64,000 nucleotides of DNA from Levilactobacillus hammesii DSM 16381 (lineage in GTDB: Bacteria; Bacillota; Bacilli; Lactobacillales; Lactobacillaceae), in assembly GCF_001434395.1 (NCBI RefSeq), contig NZ_AZFS01000044.1:62001-126000 (forward strand). Reading direction: 5' to 3'. This document shows, one piece after another, positions 43,459 to 53,209 of this stretch (position 1 is its first letter; each line of letters begins with the position of its first letter). The position numbers and the translations under genes are program-made. Below the pieces are notes generated by a model. It was given only the letters and a program-made list of their open reading frames with translations. It was not told the origin of the DNA and ran no database searches.

Positions 43459-46400
43459 TTGGAAGAAATAAGTTTTAGTGAAATTCAAGAAGTTGATGGA
43501 AGCAAAGAAGCTGCATTTGAAGATCTGGTTTGTTTGCTTGCCAGAAGACAAGTAGAAAAAGATAGCCAACAACGCTTTTATAATAACAATGGCAGTGGTG
43601 GTGACGGTGGTGTAGAGTGTTACAGCACCTTTCCTAATGGAGACGAGTTTGGCTGGCAAGCTAAGTTTTTTTTGCAGTCTCTTAACGAAAGCTCAAGATG
43701 GAATCAACTTGATAAATCGGTAAAAGCCGCACTTAAATTTCATGATAGCTTGGTAAAGTATTACATTTGTGTTCCAAGGATATTAGCTGATGGACGTCGG
43801 GATGGCTTAAAAAAAACGGAAATGGATCGTTGGAGAGAACATGTCGAACATTGGAAAAAAACTGCTTCTGAAAAGTCGATGAATGTTGAATTTGTTCTTT
43901 GGGATTCATCAAAATTGAAAGAACTTATATTAGAGGATGAATCGATTCGGGATGGTATTACTAAACAATGGTTTTCAAAACAGTTTTTAAGTTTGAGCTC
44001 TCTAAAAAAACTATGTGCTTTATCCGAAAAGTCCTTAGGCAAAAGGTATTCTGAAGAAAACAATATAGACCTTCCCATTGAAAAGGCCTTGGATGCATTA
44101 GCGTTGAATGATTATTGGAGTAGTGAAACAAGAAGACGATTACATAAATTTATTGAAATAGTGGAAATTGCTTTAAGATGGCAATCAGACAACTTGGGAT
44201 CCACCTTAGTTGATATAACGGAAGTACATCATAATTTAAGGCTTGTAAAAAATAAATTGCTTAAGTTTGAGATGAATAAAGTTGCACTTCTTGATAACAG
44301 GGAAATAATTCAGTCAATTTTAAAAAAATTAGTTGAAGATGTTCAACGTTTGGAGAACGATTATGCTAAGAATACGCATCATTATGATGATGCTGGAAAT
44401 GATTCACTTTTCTATGAAATAAAAAGGGTACTTTCTGCTTGTAATGATATGTTCAAGATGTTTTCTAGTACTAATTTTAAAGCAGCAAGTAAGCGTATGT
44501 TGCTGATTACTGGAAAGGCTGGATCTGGAAAGTCTCATTTGTTGTGTGGATTTTCAAAAAAACAATTAAAGAATAAATATCCGGTAATCTTCGTGTTAGG
44601 GCAGCATTTTGGTGGGGGTAATCCCTTAGATTTTATTGCAGATCAAATTGGAATAGATAATACTACAGACGTTTTACCCTTATTGGAAACATTTGGTGAG
44701 CTCAATGATAATCGAGTCTTAATTATCATTGATGCGCTAAATGAGGGAAGTGGGAGCCATGAATGGAAAAATCAGATTATTCGATTTATAGAACAATGTC
44801 GGCGCTACAATCATGTCGCGTTAGTTATGAGCTGTCGAGACACGTATGAGAAAGTTATCCTTCCCGATGATCTTAAGAAAGAATATCCTTTTTTGACTCA
44901 CAATGGTTTTGCCGGTAGCCGTCAACAAGCAGTTAGAAAGTACCTAACTAGTTATGATATTGAAATTCCCGATGTTCCTTTTTTGACGGATGAATTTTCT
45001 AATCCACTTTTTTTAAGAATTGTTTGCCAGACTATGGCAAACGAGAGAATTCACGAGTTTCCAAAAGTAAACTTAAAATTTGAAGATATTTTTAAAATGT
45101 ATATGAGCAATGTCTCAAAGATTGTGAGTGACAAACTGAACTTTCCAAGCCCATCTATAGTTAAAGGGGCCTTAGATCAATTTTCTAAAAAGCTTTACCC
45201 TAAAGAAATGAATGGAGTTCCAATCGAAGAGGCATTTGTCTTATTTAAGTATTTTGATTCAGATATGCTAAATGCCCTGCTATCAGAAGGGATTTTAGTC
45301 CAGGAACCAGGGGTAAATAATGGTCAGGAAGTAATTAAGTTTACTTTTCAACGTATTTCAGATTTTTATGTGGCAAAAAAATTGTTGAGTCAGTATTCAA
45401 CATTGGATCAGTTGAAAATTGGTTTTCTCCCTGAAAATGAATTAGGAAAAGTCATTTTAGGAAAAATCTCTGGTTTAAACAATTGGAGTCACGGATTAAT
45501 TGAAATTTTAAGTATTGAAATTCCAAACAAGTTTAACGTTGAAATCGATACTTTGATTCCATGGGAAAACGAGAAATATAAGAATACGGTATTTACGCGC
45601 GAAGAATTTAATGTTGATTTTTTCCGCTTAAGTGTTCAAATGCGTAACAGTGACTGCTTTAATGAGCAAACTTTGATGGAATTAAATCACTTATTTGCAA
45701 GTGAACTTTACCGTTCCGAAGTATGGGAAATATTACTTGGCCTAAGTACTGAAGCTAATCATCCTTGGAACGCGATTTTTTTAGATAGAAATCTCCGAAA
45801 ATTTTCACTTAACAATCGTGATGAAGTGTGGAGTTCTTATACAGCCGTTAATGATGGTTATGAAAAACCTATTCGGAAGATTATCGATTGGGTCGAAGAT
45901 TCACAACTCACTAACGTTAGCTCCGACCGTCTAAAATTGGTTGGCATGACATTACTATGGGTAACAACAACCGTCAATCCCGATTTGAGAAGAGATGCTA
46001 CTAAAGCTCTAACAAAGGTATTAGCTAAAGGTACAGAGAATATAGAATACTTCATAAAAAAATATTCCAATATTGATGATGCGTTTTTGGTGATGTCATT
46101 ATATGGTGCTGTATACGGTTCCTTGTTAATTTCAGATATTACTGTCTTAAAAGATGCTATAAGAGTAATTCCATGGGAACAGCTAGTTAAAGAACAACAT
46201 TCAAATATTGTCGTACGTGACTATTTGAGTGGTATATATGAGTATGCAAAGTATCAAGGCATAAGTATTCATTTCGACTCAGTCGAATACCCCTTTTATA
46301 ATAACAACTATTTACCGGATCTTCAAATTCCTAGTGAAAAGGAAATTGAGGCCGAGGGAGAGGAATTTTCAAGTATTAAGCGGTCTGTGTTAACAGGGAT

Positions 46401-47889
46401 TGCTGATTTCGGTAATTATGTTATGGGCATAGTAAAAGATTGGTCAAAGTATCCATCTAGTAAAATAGGCCATGTGATGACCGAAGGGGAACTTTCAGAA
46501 CAAAAGTTTGGCAAGATAATTAAAGAACGTCCTGATTTGTCTGAGATGTTCTTTAAGTTAAAGCAGACTCTAAATAGTGATAATATTGAAAATTCGAAAT
46601 TTATTCCAATTTTTCAGTCAGCTGGTGATGGCACAGATAGTTTAATAACAGGTGAAGATCACTCGATTGAACAACAGAGAAAAATTATGGATAAACTTTC
46701 AAAGGATCAAAAAATACTCTTCAAAGAAGCTGTTGGACAATATGAATCTAATCAATGCATCTCTTTTGATGTGAAAGGCGCACAACGATGGGTATTCAAA
46801 AGAACTTGCGATTTAGGTTGGACGTCGTCGCAATTTGGGGAATTTGAGAGGGCATATTGTGATCGTTTTCCACGTCAAGGTAGAAAAGTTGAAAGAATTG
46901 GAAAGAAATACCAGTGGATTTCTTTCTATGAATTTTTGGCAATTTTAGCTGACCAGTATTTGTATCATGGCTCCTATAATTATGATTCAAAGACCTTTAG
47001 TTATCCGGAATGTTACTCACGAAAATTTGATCCCACGATTGGAAATCATATGGGAATCGATTCATATGATAGCTTAGAGAACAAAAATCATAGTAAGTGG
47101 AATGCAATGGAGTATAAGTTACCATCAGTTGATGATGGTAAACAGTGTAAAGATTGGATAACCAATTCCAGTTTGTTTCCGAAACTAGAGGAGCGCATTA
47201 TTTATACTGAAAATAATTCTGAATGGCTATCATTATTTGAGTTGCCGACCTGGTCACAAAAGGGATTATCAAAGCATACCAATTTTAGAGCTAAGGTTTG
47301 GTATAGAGTAAACGCAATTGCTGTAACCAATCAAGACCTAATGTCTCTTAAGAAATCAGTTAAATGTGATTCGAATCTTAAAACGCCCAATTTAGCTGAA
47401 TTTCACAATAATGAGTATAGATATTTTTACCTAGAATATCCTTGGAGAAATAAATCAGTCGAATCGAATAACTCATTAGACATTGATAATTCAAAAGTGG
47501 AATATCAGGAACTCGTGTTTAGATACTCTTGGGAGAGTGCAGACCAGGAACATACGGAGAGTCGAAGTGAGTCAATTCTTTTACCCTCAAAGTTCTTAAT
47601 TAACGGGCTAGGCTTGAAATGTGACCAGAAAGGTAGATGGTATCAAGGCAGTGAGTTAGTCTGTTTTGATCCAAGTGCGACATTTGGTGGTGAGTCCAAA
47701 CTATTAATCAAAAAGGATATTATTCAGAAATTTCTAAAAAAAGAAAATTATAATTTGGTATGGCTAATTGGAGGTGAAAAAAATATCAATACTGATTCAC
47801 AAGGATATGAGTCGAGAGAATTTGATGGTTTATTCGCTTTGGAGAATGGTCATATAGTTGGAAGCTCTTGGCAGCAATGCGAGAAATAG
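43459..47889 (+). CDS. Avs-like STAND NTPase with N-terminal PD-(D/E)xK nuclease
   Basis: 1476-residue single-gene defence candidate. Residues ~15-75 show an Mrr/Cap4-like nuclease core: FEDL (Glu21), GGDGGVE (47-53) and WQAK (Gln67, Lys69). After a helical linker, the NTPase has Walker A GKAGSGKS (352-359), Walker B LIIIDALNEG (Asp425) and a sensor-like SCRDTY, then a STAND-type winged helix (FTFQRISDFYVAKKLL). The remaining ~800 residues are unassigned and would be the sensor. Known Avs proteins bind phage terminase or portal and then cut DNA. Starts with TTG behind AGGGGGA. Clearly more AT-rich than its flanks, so probably acquired. Confidence 0.78.
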   Translation: MEEISFSEIQEVDGSKEAAFEDLVCLLARRQVEKDSQQRFYNNNGSGGDGGVECYSTFPNGDEFGWQAKFFLQSLNESSRWNQLDKSVKAALKFHDSLVKYYICVPRILADGRRDGLKKTEMDRWREHVEHWKKTASEKSMNVEFVLWDSSKLKELILEDESIRDGITKQWFSKQFLSLSSLKKLCALSEKSLGKRYSEENNIDLPIEKALDALALNDYWSSETRRRLHKFIEIVEIALRWQSDNLGSTLVDITEVHHNLRLVKNKLLKFEMNKVALLDNREIIQSILKKLVEDVQRLENDYAKNTHHYDDAGNDSLFYEIKRVLSACNDMFKMFSSTNFKAASKRMLLITGKAGSGKSHLLCGFSKKQLKNKYPVIFVLGQHFGGGNPLDFIADQIGIDNTTDVLPLLETFGELNDNRVLIIIDALNEGSGSHEWKNQIIRFIEQCRRYNHVALVMSCRDTYEKVILPDDLKKEYPFLTHNGFAGSRQQAVRKYLTSYDIEIPDVPFLTDEFSNPLFLRIVCQTMANERIHEFPKVNLKFEDIFKMYMSNVSKIVSDKLNFPSPSIVKGALDQFSKKLYPKEMNGVPIEEAFVLFKYFDSDMLNALLSEGILVQEPGVNNGQEVIKFTFQRISDFYVAKKLLSQYSTLDQLKIGFLPENELGKVILGKISGLNNWSHGLIEILSIEIPNKFNVEIDTLIPWENEKYKNTVFTREEFNVDFFRLSVQMRNSDCFNEQTLMELNHLFASELYRSEVWEILLGLSTEANHPWNAIFLDRNLRKFSLNNRDEVWSSYTAVNDGYEKPIRKIIDWVEDSQLTNVSSDRLKLVGMTLLWVTTTVNPDLRRDATKALTKVLAKGTENIEYFIKKYSNIDDAFLVMSLYGAVYGSLLISDITVLKDAIRVIPWEQLVKEQHSNIVVRDYLSGIYEYAKYQGISIHFDSVEYPFYNNNYLPDLQIPSEKEIEAEGEEFSSIKRSVLTGIADFGNYVMGIVKDWSKYPSSKIGHVMTEGELSEQKFGKIIKERPDLSEMFFKLKQTLNSDNIENSKFIPIFQSAGDGTDSLITGEDHSIEQQRKIMDKLSKDQKILFKEAVGQYESNQCISFDVKGAQRWVFKRTCDLGWTSSQFGEFERAYCDRFPRQGRKVERIGKKYQWISFYEFLAILADQYLYHGSYNYDSKTFSYPECYSRKFDPTIGNHMGIDSYDSLENKNHSKWNAMEYKLPSVDDGKQCKDWITNSSLFPKLEERIIYTENNSEWLSLFELPTWSQKGLSKHTNFRAKVWYRVNAIAVTNQDLMSLKKSVKCDSNLKTPNLAEFHNNEYRYFYLEYPWRNKSVESNNSLDIDNSKVEYQELVFRYSWESADQEHTESRSESILLPSKFLINGLGLKCDQKGRWYQGSELVCFDPSATFGGESKLLIKKDIIQKFLKKENYNLVWLIGGEKNINTDSQGYESREFDGLFALENGHIVGSSWQQCEK

Positions 47890-48501
47890 TTTACTCGAAT
47901 CTAACTACTAGTTATAGTGATAAAGGAACTAGACTCATTTCGGGAGCAGAGGTTGACCTGGCTGAATAGTCATAGGTGGGTTAAGACGAAAATAATCAGG
48001 GGAAAAACCTAATGTAGAGCGAAAAGTTTGTTGAGATTTTTGGTAATATCCGACTAACTATAAGAGAAAATTTTTTTGAGGGTAGATGTTAACAAAAAAT
48101 TTCTGTATTATTTTTTGAAGTTTATGAAAAAACAGTTTTTCGTTAAAAAGTCAGAAATCGTAATCGTTCAGATTTTGCAGATTGAAGACTACCAAATAAG
48201 AAGTGGCAGCCTATGCCGCATCGTGAAAATAAAATTGGTCAGTACCATAATAGTTCCGCAAAAGTTGAAACTATTATGGTAACCTCTAGTTCATTATTGG
48301 GGTTAAATGTAAGCTTTAAGTCGCGTCGAGCAAGGGAAAATGGAGGAAAAACTACAGTAAAAAATCAATCTGATGATTTGAAAAATACCGATTGGGACAC
48401 TGCTTGACCTTTATGAAGTAAGCAGGTTAGATTTTTAAGTAACGAACTTTTAAGAATCAGATGTAGCAATAGAAGATTGTTTCCTAAAGGATAATGTTCA
48501 A

Positions 48502-48554
48502 AATCAAGAAAACGACACCACCACAATTATTGTAGTGGTGTCGTTTTCTTGATT
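48502..48554. terminator. Very long near-perfect hairpin
   Basis: Two 26-base arms (AATCAAGAAAACGACACCAC... and its complement) around a single central T, with one mismatch. Probably a terminator downstream of the Avs-like gene, though the stem is unusually long. Confidence 0.65.
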
Positions 48555-48861
48555 AGGTCTTGGATGTTTTTTGACTATCACTAATAGTATTCCAAAAGTC
48601 AGTTAAATAGTGTTGGGGAAGCTCTGTAGATTTTATCAGAAAGAGTTTTGAAAGACGGAGTTGCCCTTTTATTGAAGAATTTCGACCTTTAGTAGAAGTT
48701 CATGTTGAGTGTGACGAAAAAAACGATTATGGATCTTACTACATTTTTATAGAGTTTGGAGCGCGCCAAGGGCATTTGTGAGTGAATTTGAACACTTGTG
48801 TGGCGGATTAATAATCTTCTTGTCACACAGTTTTGAGACTTGGTAGAATGTCGCACATGAT

Positions 48862-48875
48862 TGGAAACGTTTCCA
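48862..48875. promoter_or_regulatory. Orphan cre-like palindrome
   Basis: TGGAAACGTTTCCA is a perfect palindrome close to the CcpA consensus but does not sit in an obvious promoter. Confidence 0.3.
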
Positions 48876-48988
48876 GCTGAGACATACTTTGTAATTTATT
48901 TTTCCAATCGTCCATAATCTAGTTAACTCTTCGGCCCGATAGTCAGCAAATCAGTCTGTATTTAAGAGCAGATACTTACATTGATTAT

Positions 48989-49594
48989 CTAAGGATTGTG
49001 ATGACGTGTCGGCGAATTGAAGGCCACGTATGTCCCTGAAGTTAAACAAGCAGCGATGATTCTGGCAACTTCAGTAACGGGCGTGGTGGGACTGATCTCA
49101 AACCACCACTTGATGACTTGCATTGCTGAAGCGGCAAATAGGCGCGCCTGTAGTTCCTGATAGTGCACGTTGCTTTCGGCAGGGGGAGTTGTCGCTAAAG
49201 CCGCCAAGAATTTTTCCACAAAAATCTTTTCCATTTGTTCAAAGACATTGCTTTCAAGTTTAGGTGACCACAGTGTCATGAAGGTTGCACGTTGTTTGAA
49301 CAGCGGAAGTAGGGCGGTTGGCAACTTTTGTTCATAATTTTTAATCTCAGAAGGGGTCAATTTCAAGTAAGAAATATCAATCGAGTTTGAAAATGATTGT
49401 AAAGCTGAAGCAATTAGTTTTGAGCGTAAGTCATACTTATCTTCATAATAAGTGTAAAAAGTTGATTTGTTAATCTGCATTTCATGAGTGAGTTCCGCAA
49501 TGGTTAATTTTGAAAAGTATTGTCGGTCGATACAGGCTAGGAAACCACGCTTGATGGTTTCTCGCGTTTTGATGACACGTAAATCGGTAGTCAT
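48989..49594 (-). CDS. TetR-family regulator
   Basis: 201 residues; HTH TRETIKRGFLACIDRQYFSKLTIAELTHEMQINKSTFYTYYEDKY. The remaining helices form the ligand domain. Divergent from a small hypothetical gene; an inverted repeat lies between them. Confidence 0.85.
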   Translation of the reverse strand: MTTDLRVIKTRETIKRGFLACIDRQYFSKLTIAELTHEMQINKSTFYTYYEDKYDLRSKLIASALQSFSNSIDISYLKLTPSEIKNYEQKLPTALLPLFKQRATFMTLWSPKLESNVFEQMEKIFVEKFLAALATTPPAESNVHYQELQARLFAASAMQVIKWWFEISPTTPVTEVARIIAACLTSGTYVAFNSPTRHHNP

Positions 49595-49667
49595 GGCTGT
49601 CGCTCCTTTTTATCAAGTATACCGAAATTTTAAATAAAATCGTCATTAAATCGGGTTGAGAAGTTGC

Positions 49668-49700
49668 TTACCCAACGAATGGGCCATCAGAGTTGGATAA
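49668..49700. promoter_or_regulatory. Operator candidate between tetR and the 105-aa gene
   Basis: TTACCCAAC and GTTGGATAA pair in 8 of 9 positions over a 15-base spacer, in the divergent promoter region. Confidence 0.45.
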
Positions 49701-49790
49701 ACAACTTTTGATGTCGGCCTGCTGGTATTAAAAATTCAGCGTACATGGTAAAAATAAGGTATAGCAAAAAAGAAGGCAGGCAGAATAAAT

Positions 49791-50108
49791 ATGAAAGCAT
49801 TACGAATCTATACGTTGAAAAATCAAGCGATGGCGGATCTTTACTTTAAGGTGCATTGGCAACGACATTTGATTAGTCTGCCAAAATATCATATTCAAGT
49901 TGACAGTGTCCAATTGGAACAAGTTAAAAATGGTGATGAGCCTTGTCGGGTATTTGCCTTGGTGCATACTAAAGACACTGATGACATGGCGGCGTTAAAT
50001 GCGGAATATATGCAAAGCGATGACTTTAAAGCTGACATGGCTGGGTATGATATGACGGCTATTTTAAACGTTGAAGAGGTTAAATTGAGATCTAGCATTG
50101 CTAATTAA
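49791..50108 (+). CDS. Hypothetical protein, possible dimeric alpha-beta barrel
   Basis: 105 residues, not assigned with certainty. The pattern of a short strand (ALRIYTLK), helix with WQRHLISLPKYHI, strand and an Asp-rich helix (DTDDMAALNAEYMQSDDF) resembles small NIPSNAP/EthD-like ferredoxin-fold proteins. Divergent from a TetR gene that may control it. Terminator at 50165-50196. Confidence 0.55.
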   Translation: MKALRIYTLKNQAMADLYFKVHWQRHLISLPKYHIQVDSVQLEQVKNGDEPCRVFALVHTKDTDDMAALNAEYMQSDDFKADMAGYDMTAILNVEEVKLRSSIAN

Positions 50109-50553
50109 ATGCCAATATTTGTTAGAAGGCAATCATGAGATTGATCAATTAATAGGATTAGGTTGAAAGAGATGGCACTAGCTATCTCTTTTTTTCGAAC
50201 TGATTTGGGATTAAAAGCCGTTATATGAAAACGGTGTAGATCGTTAAACAGTTAAGTATGCTACGGCGGCAAACAACGTCGATTTAATTTGGATTAGGAG
50301 ACACCTTACGAATGACCAGGTTTTAAAATCGTTAGGCCACGGGACAACATGAAGTAACATTGGGCGGCAACTTGTGGAAGCTAGGGCCTAAGTCGGCGTT
50401 ACTATTGACAGTTAGTTTTTTTACAGTCATGCTGTTATTGAGTAGCTGAGAATTAGCTGTTGCGGTTACAAGGGAACCAGTAGCTCACAGTATATGATGA
50501 GAACTACTGCAGTTACTAAGTAAGGATACATCTGAAAAGGAAGGGTGAAAACA
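50109..50553. other. Intergenic region with possible gene debris
   Basis: Contains terminator AAAGAGATgGC / GCtATCTCTTT with T-run (50165-50196). Short frames without starts follow; one reads GGNLWKLGPKSALLLTVSFF (about 50362-50444), resembling a membrane transporter fragment. Otherwise nothing supported. Confidence 0.4.
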
Positions 50554-50910
50554 ATGAAACTTATTTTTTCTGATTCTGCTCAGCGAGAATTAGAAGCAGA
50601 TTTAGATAGCAATAAGGTTTTACTTGATTATGATGATGGCATTGGCCCTTTTTCAAAAGAAGGGGATTTTCCAAATGGACAGCATTTTCGTTTAGTTTTT
50701 GTTGATAAAGCGACTACGCTTTCAGATTTTGATCAGACAATTGACTCAAATTTAGGATTGGTGTGGATTAAGGGAGAAGCTTCTGATCAACTAGATGAAC
50801 AAATGAAAATTAGATTGAATGCACGATGGCATACTTTCTCTCTGGTTGGTTCGAATGGTATATTAGATGAAACTGTTGAAATTATTCATACCAGCAATGG
50901 GCAATCTTAA
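50554..50910 (+). CDS. HesB-like iron-sulfur biosynthesis domain protein
   Basis: 118 residues from ATG 50554 (GGAAGG 9 bases upstream). MKLIFSDSAQRELEADLDS and LLDYDDGIGPFSKEG resemble the short HesB/YneR-type family of lactobacilli. The Cys residues that bind clusters in true A-type carriers are absent, so a direct Fe-S role is doubtful. Confidence 0.65.
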   Translation: MKLIFSDSAQRELEADLDSNKVLLDYDDGIGPFSKEGDFPNGQHFRLVFVDKATTLSDFDQTIDSNLGLVWIKGEASDQLDEQMKIRLNARWHTFSLVGSNGILDETVEIIHTSNGQS

Positions 50911-50966
50911 ATGGAAAATTTGAATAATCGAAATCTTTAATATTTCAGGTTAATAGCTGTGCTAAA

Positions 50967-51010
50967 ACAATAGGATTGTGCTATCAATATCGATAGCACA
51001 ATCCTATTGT
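50967..51010. terminator. Long bidirectional terminator
   Basis: ACAATAGGATTGTGCTATC / GATAGCACAATCCTATTGT: perfect 19-base arms with a 6-base loop. Confidence 0.8.
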
Positions 51011-51013
51011 TGA

Positions 51014-51139
51014 CTATATTTTAAAGCCACGGTAGCTGCTGACTAGTTCAAAGTCTTGGTTCAGCTTCTGAGTCAGTTCTGTCTGCTCTTGGGCAGTTAA
51101 GGTTGTGCGTTCACTTTCAGCTGCGGGGCGCGTCAGTAC
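51014..51139 (-). pseudogene. Possible C-terminal gene fragment downstream of xerS
   Basis: A - strand frame without a start codon reads QVLTRPAAESERTTLTAQEQ and ends NQDFELVSSYRGFKI before TAG. It looks protein-like but the family is not recognised; it could be debris or chance. Confidence 0.3.
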
Positions 51140-51177
51140 CTGTTAATATAGGGCAGCTCTGATATTAGCCGGTTAGG

Positions 51178-52242
51178 TTACATTTTCTCCAATCCCTGTC
51201 GCTGCTCCTCATCAATGATATGGGTATACAGACCGGTTGCACTGGTTGAGTTTTGACCCAACTGGGTGGCCACCAGCTGTTCATTCTTGGTGGCTAGGTA
51301 GAGTTTTGAAGCCAACGTATGACGCAGCTTATGCGGTGTGATACGGACCTTAAACGCTGAGGAGTATTTGGCCACCATTTTCTCCATCGAGTTGGCCTGC
51401 ATCCGTGAAGCCTGGCCCCGATAACTGCTGAGGAAAAGGGCCCGGTCGCTACTGGTGGCGTGATAAATGGCTGTTCGGTGTGCAACGTAGTCTTGAATGT
51501 AAGGCAAAGTCCACGGCGCAATCGGCACCGTATCCCGTTGACCACCCTTACGGATCACGCCAATCGTTCCGGTCTTCAGATTCAGGTGGCGCAAGTCAGC
51601 ATTAGCGGCCTCCGAGACGCGCAAGCCACTGCCCAACAGCAGGGCATTAATGGCCAGATCACGTTGTTTATCCCGGTGAAAATACCGTTTTTTGGCTGGC
51701 GACAGCAAGTCTTCATATTTTTCGTCGATAAAGGCCAGGTAATCATGATCCGTGTTGCCCAGCATGAGCTTCGTTTTTAAGTTAGCTGCTCGCGTTGCGT
51801 AGGTTTCGCTGGTCCGAACCAAGGCAATCTTATGCATGACGTTACGGTCAAAGTAGGCCTCACCATGTTCATCTTCAGTATCCTCCGTGAGGTACTTAAA
51901 GAGAGACGAGAGGGCGTTTAGAGAACGATTGATCGTTGGATGGGTTCGGCTCCCAGGAGCGCCTGTGAGCTTAGTCTGGTTCAGCAGGGCAGACTTGTAC
52001 AGTTCGACGGTTTCTTTTTTTAACTTCGCTAAGACTTGAATGTCGATATCAGCGGGGCAGGTAGCCGTGGTTAGGCCTTCACTGATGAGCCAGTTGAAGA
52101 AACGGCGATACTCCGTGAGGTATTGGTACAATGTGGCAGGCGATAAGGGGACAGTAGCCTTGGCCTGATAGTATTCTTGGACGTACCAGGGCGCGATGGC
52201 CAGTTCTTCATTGATTAATTTTAAGTAGTGCTGTTTTTCCAT
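51178..52242 (-). CDS. xerS: XerS-type tyrosine recombinase
   Basis: 354 residues. The start MEKQHYLKLINEELAIAPWY (ATG 52242, GGAGG 11 bases upstream) matches XerS of streptococci. Family blocks include YYQAKATVPLSPATLYQYL and VEKMVAKYS-like MEKMVAKYSS. Catalytic residues: Arg in GSGLRVSEA, HKLRHT (His, Arg) and Tyr in TGLYTHI. It resolves chromosome dimers by itself at a difSL-type site in relatives. Here an inverted repeat lies 91 bases before the start and a canonical dif-like site lies 1 kb away. Confidence 0.9.
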   Translation of the reverse strand: MEKQHYLKLINEELAIAPWYVQEYYQAKATVPLSPATLYQYLTEYRRFFNWLISEGLTTATCPADIDIQVLAKLKKETVELYKSALLNQTKLTGAPGSRTHPTINRSLNALSSLFKYLTEDTEDEHGEAYFDRNVMHKIALVRTSETYATRAANLKTKLMLGNTDHDYLAFIDEKYEDLLSPAKKRYFHRDKQRDLAINALLLGSGLRVSEAANADLRHLNLKTGTIGVIRKGGQRDTVPIAPWTLPYIQDYVAHRTAIYHATSSDRALFLSSYRGQASRMQANSMEKMVAKYSSAFKVRITPHKLRHTLASKLYLATKNEQLVATQLGQNSTSATGLYTHIIDEEQRQGLEKM

Positions 52243-52257
52243 AATAGAAGCGGCCTC

Positions 52258-52271
52258 CAAACATACGTTCT
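52258..52271 (-). promoter_or_regulatory. Weak LexA-like box before xerS
   Basis: On the - strand AGAAC-GTAT-GTTTG, 8 of 10 fixed positions of the CGAAC-N4-GTTCG consensus, with the same centre as the box before parE. Confidence 0.35.
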
Positions 52272-52332
52272 CATATTTTATATGATACCGGTGAATGCTC
52301 AAATTAGCAAGCCCCCCGCCTTATTTTTACCC

Positions 52333-52370
52333 ACTACTATCTTTAAAATATTTGTTTTAATGAAAGTAGT
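52333..52370. promoter_or_regulatory. dif-like inverted repeat upstream of xerS
   Basis: ACTACTATCTTTAAAA, 6 central bases, and TTTTAATGAAAGTAGT pair in 14 of 16 positions. The inner 11-6-11 layout fits a Xer recombination site; the position directly upstream of xerS is where difSL lies in relatives. Confidence 0.5.
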
Positions 52371-53206
52371 CGTCCTGATCTATGGCTATAGATTGTGATG
52401 GATACCGCTAGTGACGGTAATAAAAATACTATTATACTGGGATTGAAGTCATTTAATTAGGCCGTCATGTGTGGATTCACGGTTCTGAATGGTGTTTTAA
52501 AGGTTTCTAAAACGCTGATATATCAGCATTTGTGGACAGTATTGATTGCTGAAACATAGCTCGTTGATAAATGCCATGGCTTCACGGAATAGCTGATATA
52601 CAGTCAAGCAACATCGTTTCAGCAACTGTCGTTTATGACGGCTAGTGGCCATGCTTTCAGTGCTGCCAGCTGTGCATGTTCCAAACGCACATTGTGGGTT
52701 GACTTTAAGGCTTTTTCTAGACTTACTTGGACGAATATCATGGCAGCCTGGTGACAGCAAATCCGCCAAACACCACTTGTTTGGTTTGCAAGTGTTTGAC
52801 CCTAAAATTAGTCAATTATGACGTTGATTCTGAGCACACGTTCAGATGTTAGACGGAGACCTGACCACGAAATTAACGTAGAATTCGCCTGTGATTTTAG
52901 CAATTTTGTGATCTGGATGAGTTTACGAGTTGTGAACGTATACCTGAAGCTGAGCTGTAAGAATAGCGACTGCTATTGTCGAAGTGATGCTATTTTAGTC
53001 AGTGTAGTTAGCGAGCGTACTTGTGCTGATCAGTGGTCGCGTAAAAGTTGGTAATGCAAGTTAATTGGTTGAGTTGAGTCTGCCAGTTAATTCTAGTAAC
53101 CGACAAGCTTTAAGGTTCATTAGTTGAGCAAAGGTATCAGCAAAACTTGCAGACGGATTGTGGAATAGGGAATGACCAATCTCGCGGCTAAAACAAAAAA
53201 GACCAT
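52371..53206. other. Terminus region without recognisable genes
   Basis: About 0.84 kb. Open frames here have no ribosome sites or family motifs. It contains the palindrome GCTGATATATCAGC (52514-52527). No rRNA, tRNA or mobile element recognised. Confidence 0.55.
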
Positions 53207-53209
53207 TCT

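Larger units (their letters stand above)
47890..48988. other. AT-rich non-coding stretch with hairpins and a small relic frame
   Basis: 1.1 kb without a convincing gene. It holds an inverted repeat ACCATAATAGTT / AACTATTATGGT (48242-48281) and a very long hairpin (listed separately). An open frame without a start codon (48611-48781, ...SFERRSCPFIEEFRPLVEV...) looks like gene debris. A cre-like palindrome lies at 48862-48875. Confidence 0.5.

Noticed and set aside
48076-48407. Two 64-68 codon + strand ORFs behind the Avs-like gene
   Set aside because: No ribosome sites or family motifs; composition is that of AT-rich intergenic DNA.
52497-53054. ORFs of 78 and 90 codons in the terminus region
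   Set aside because: No ribosome sites or recognisable domains; could be old debris, but nothing supports a gene.
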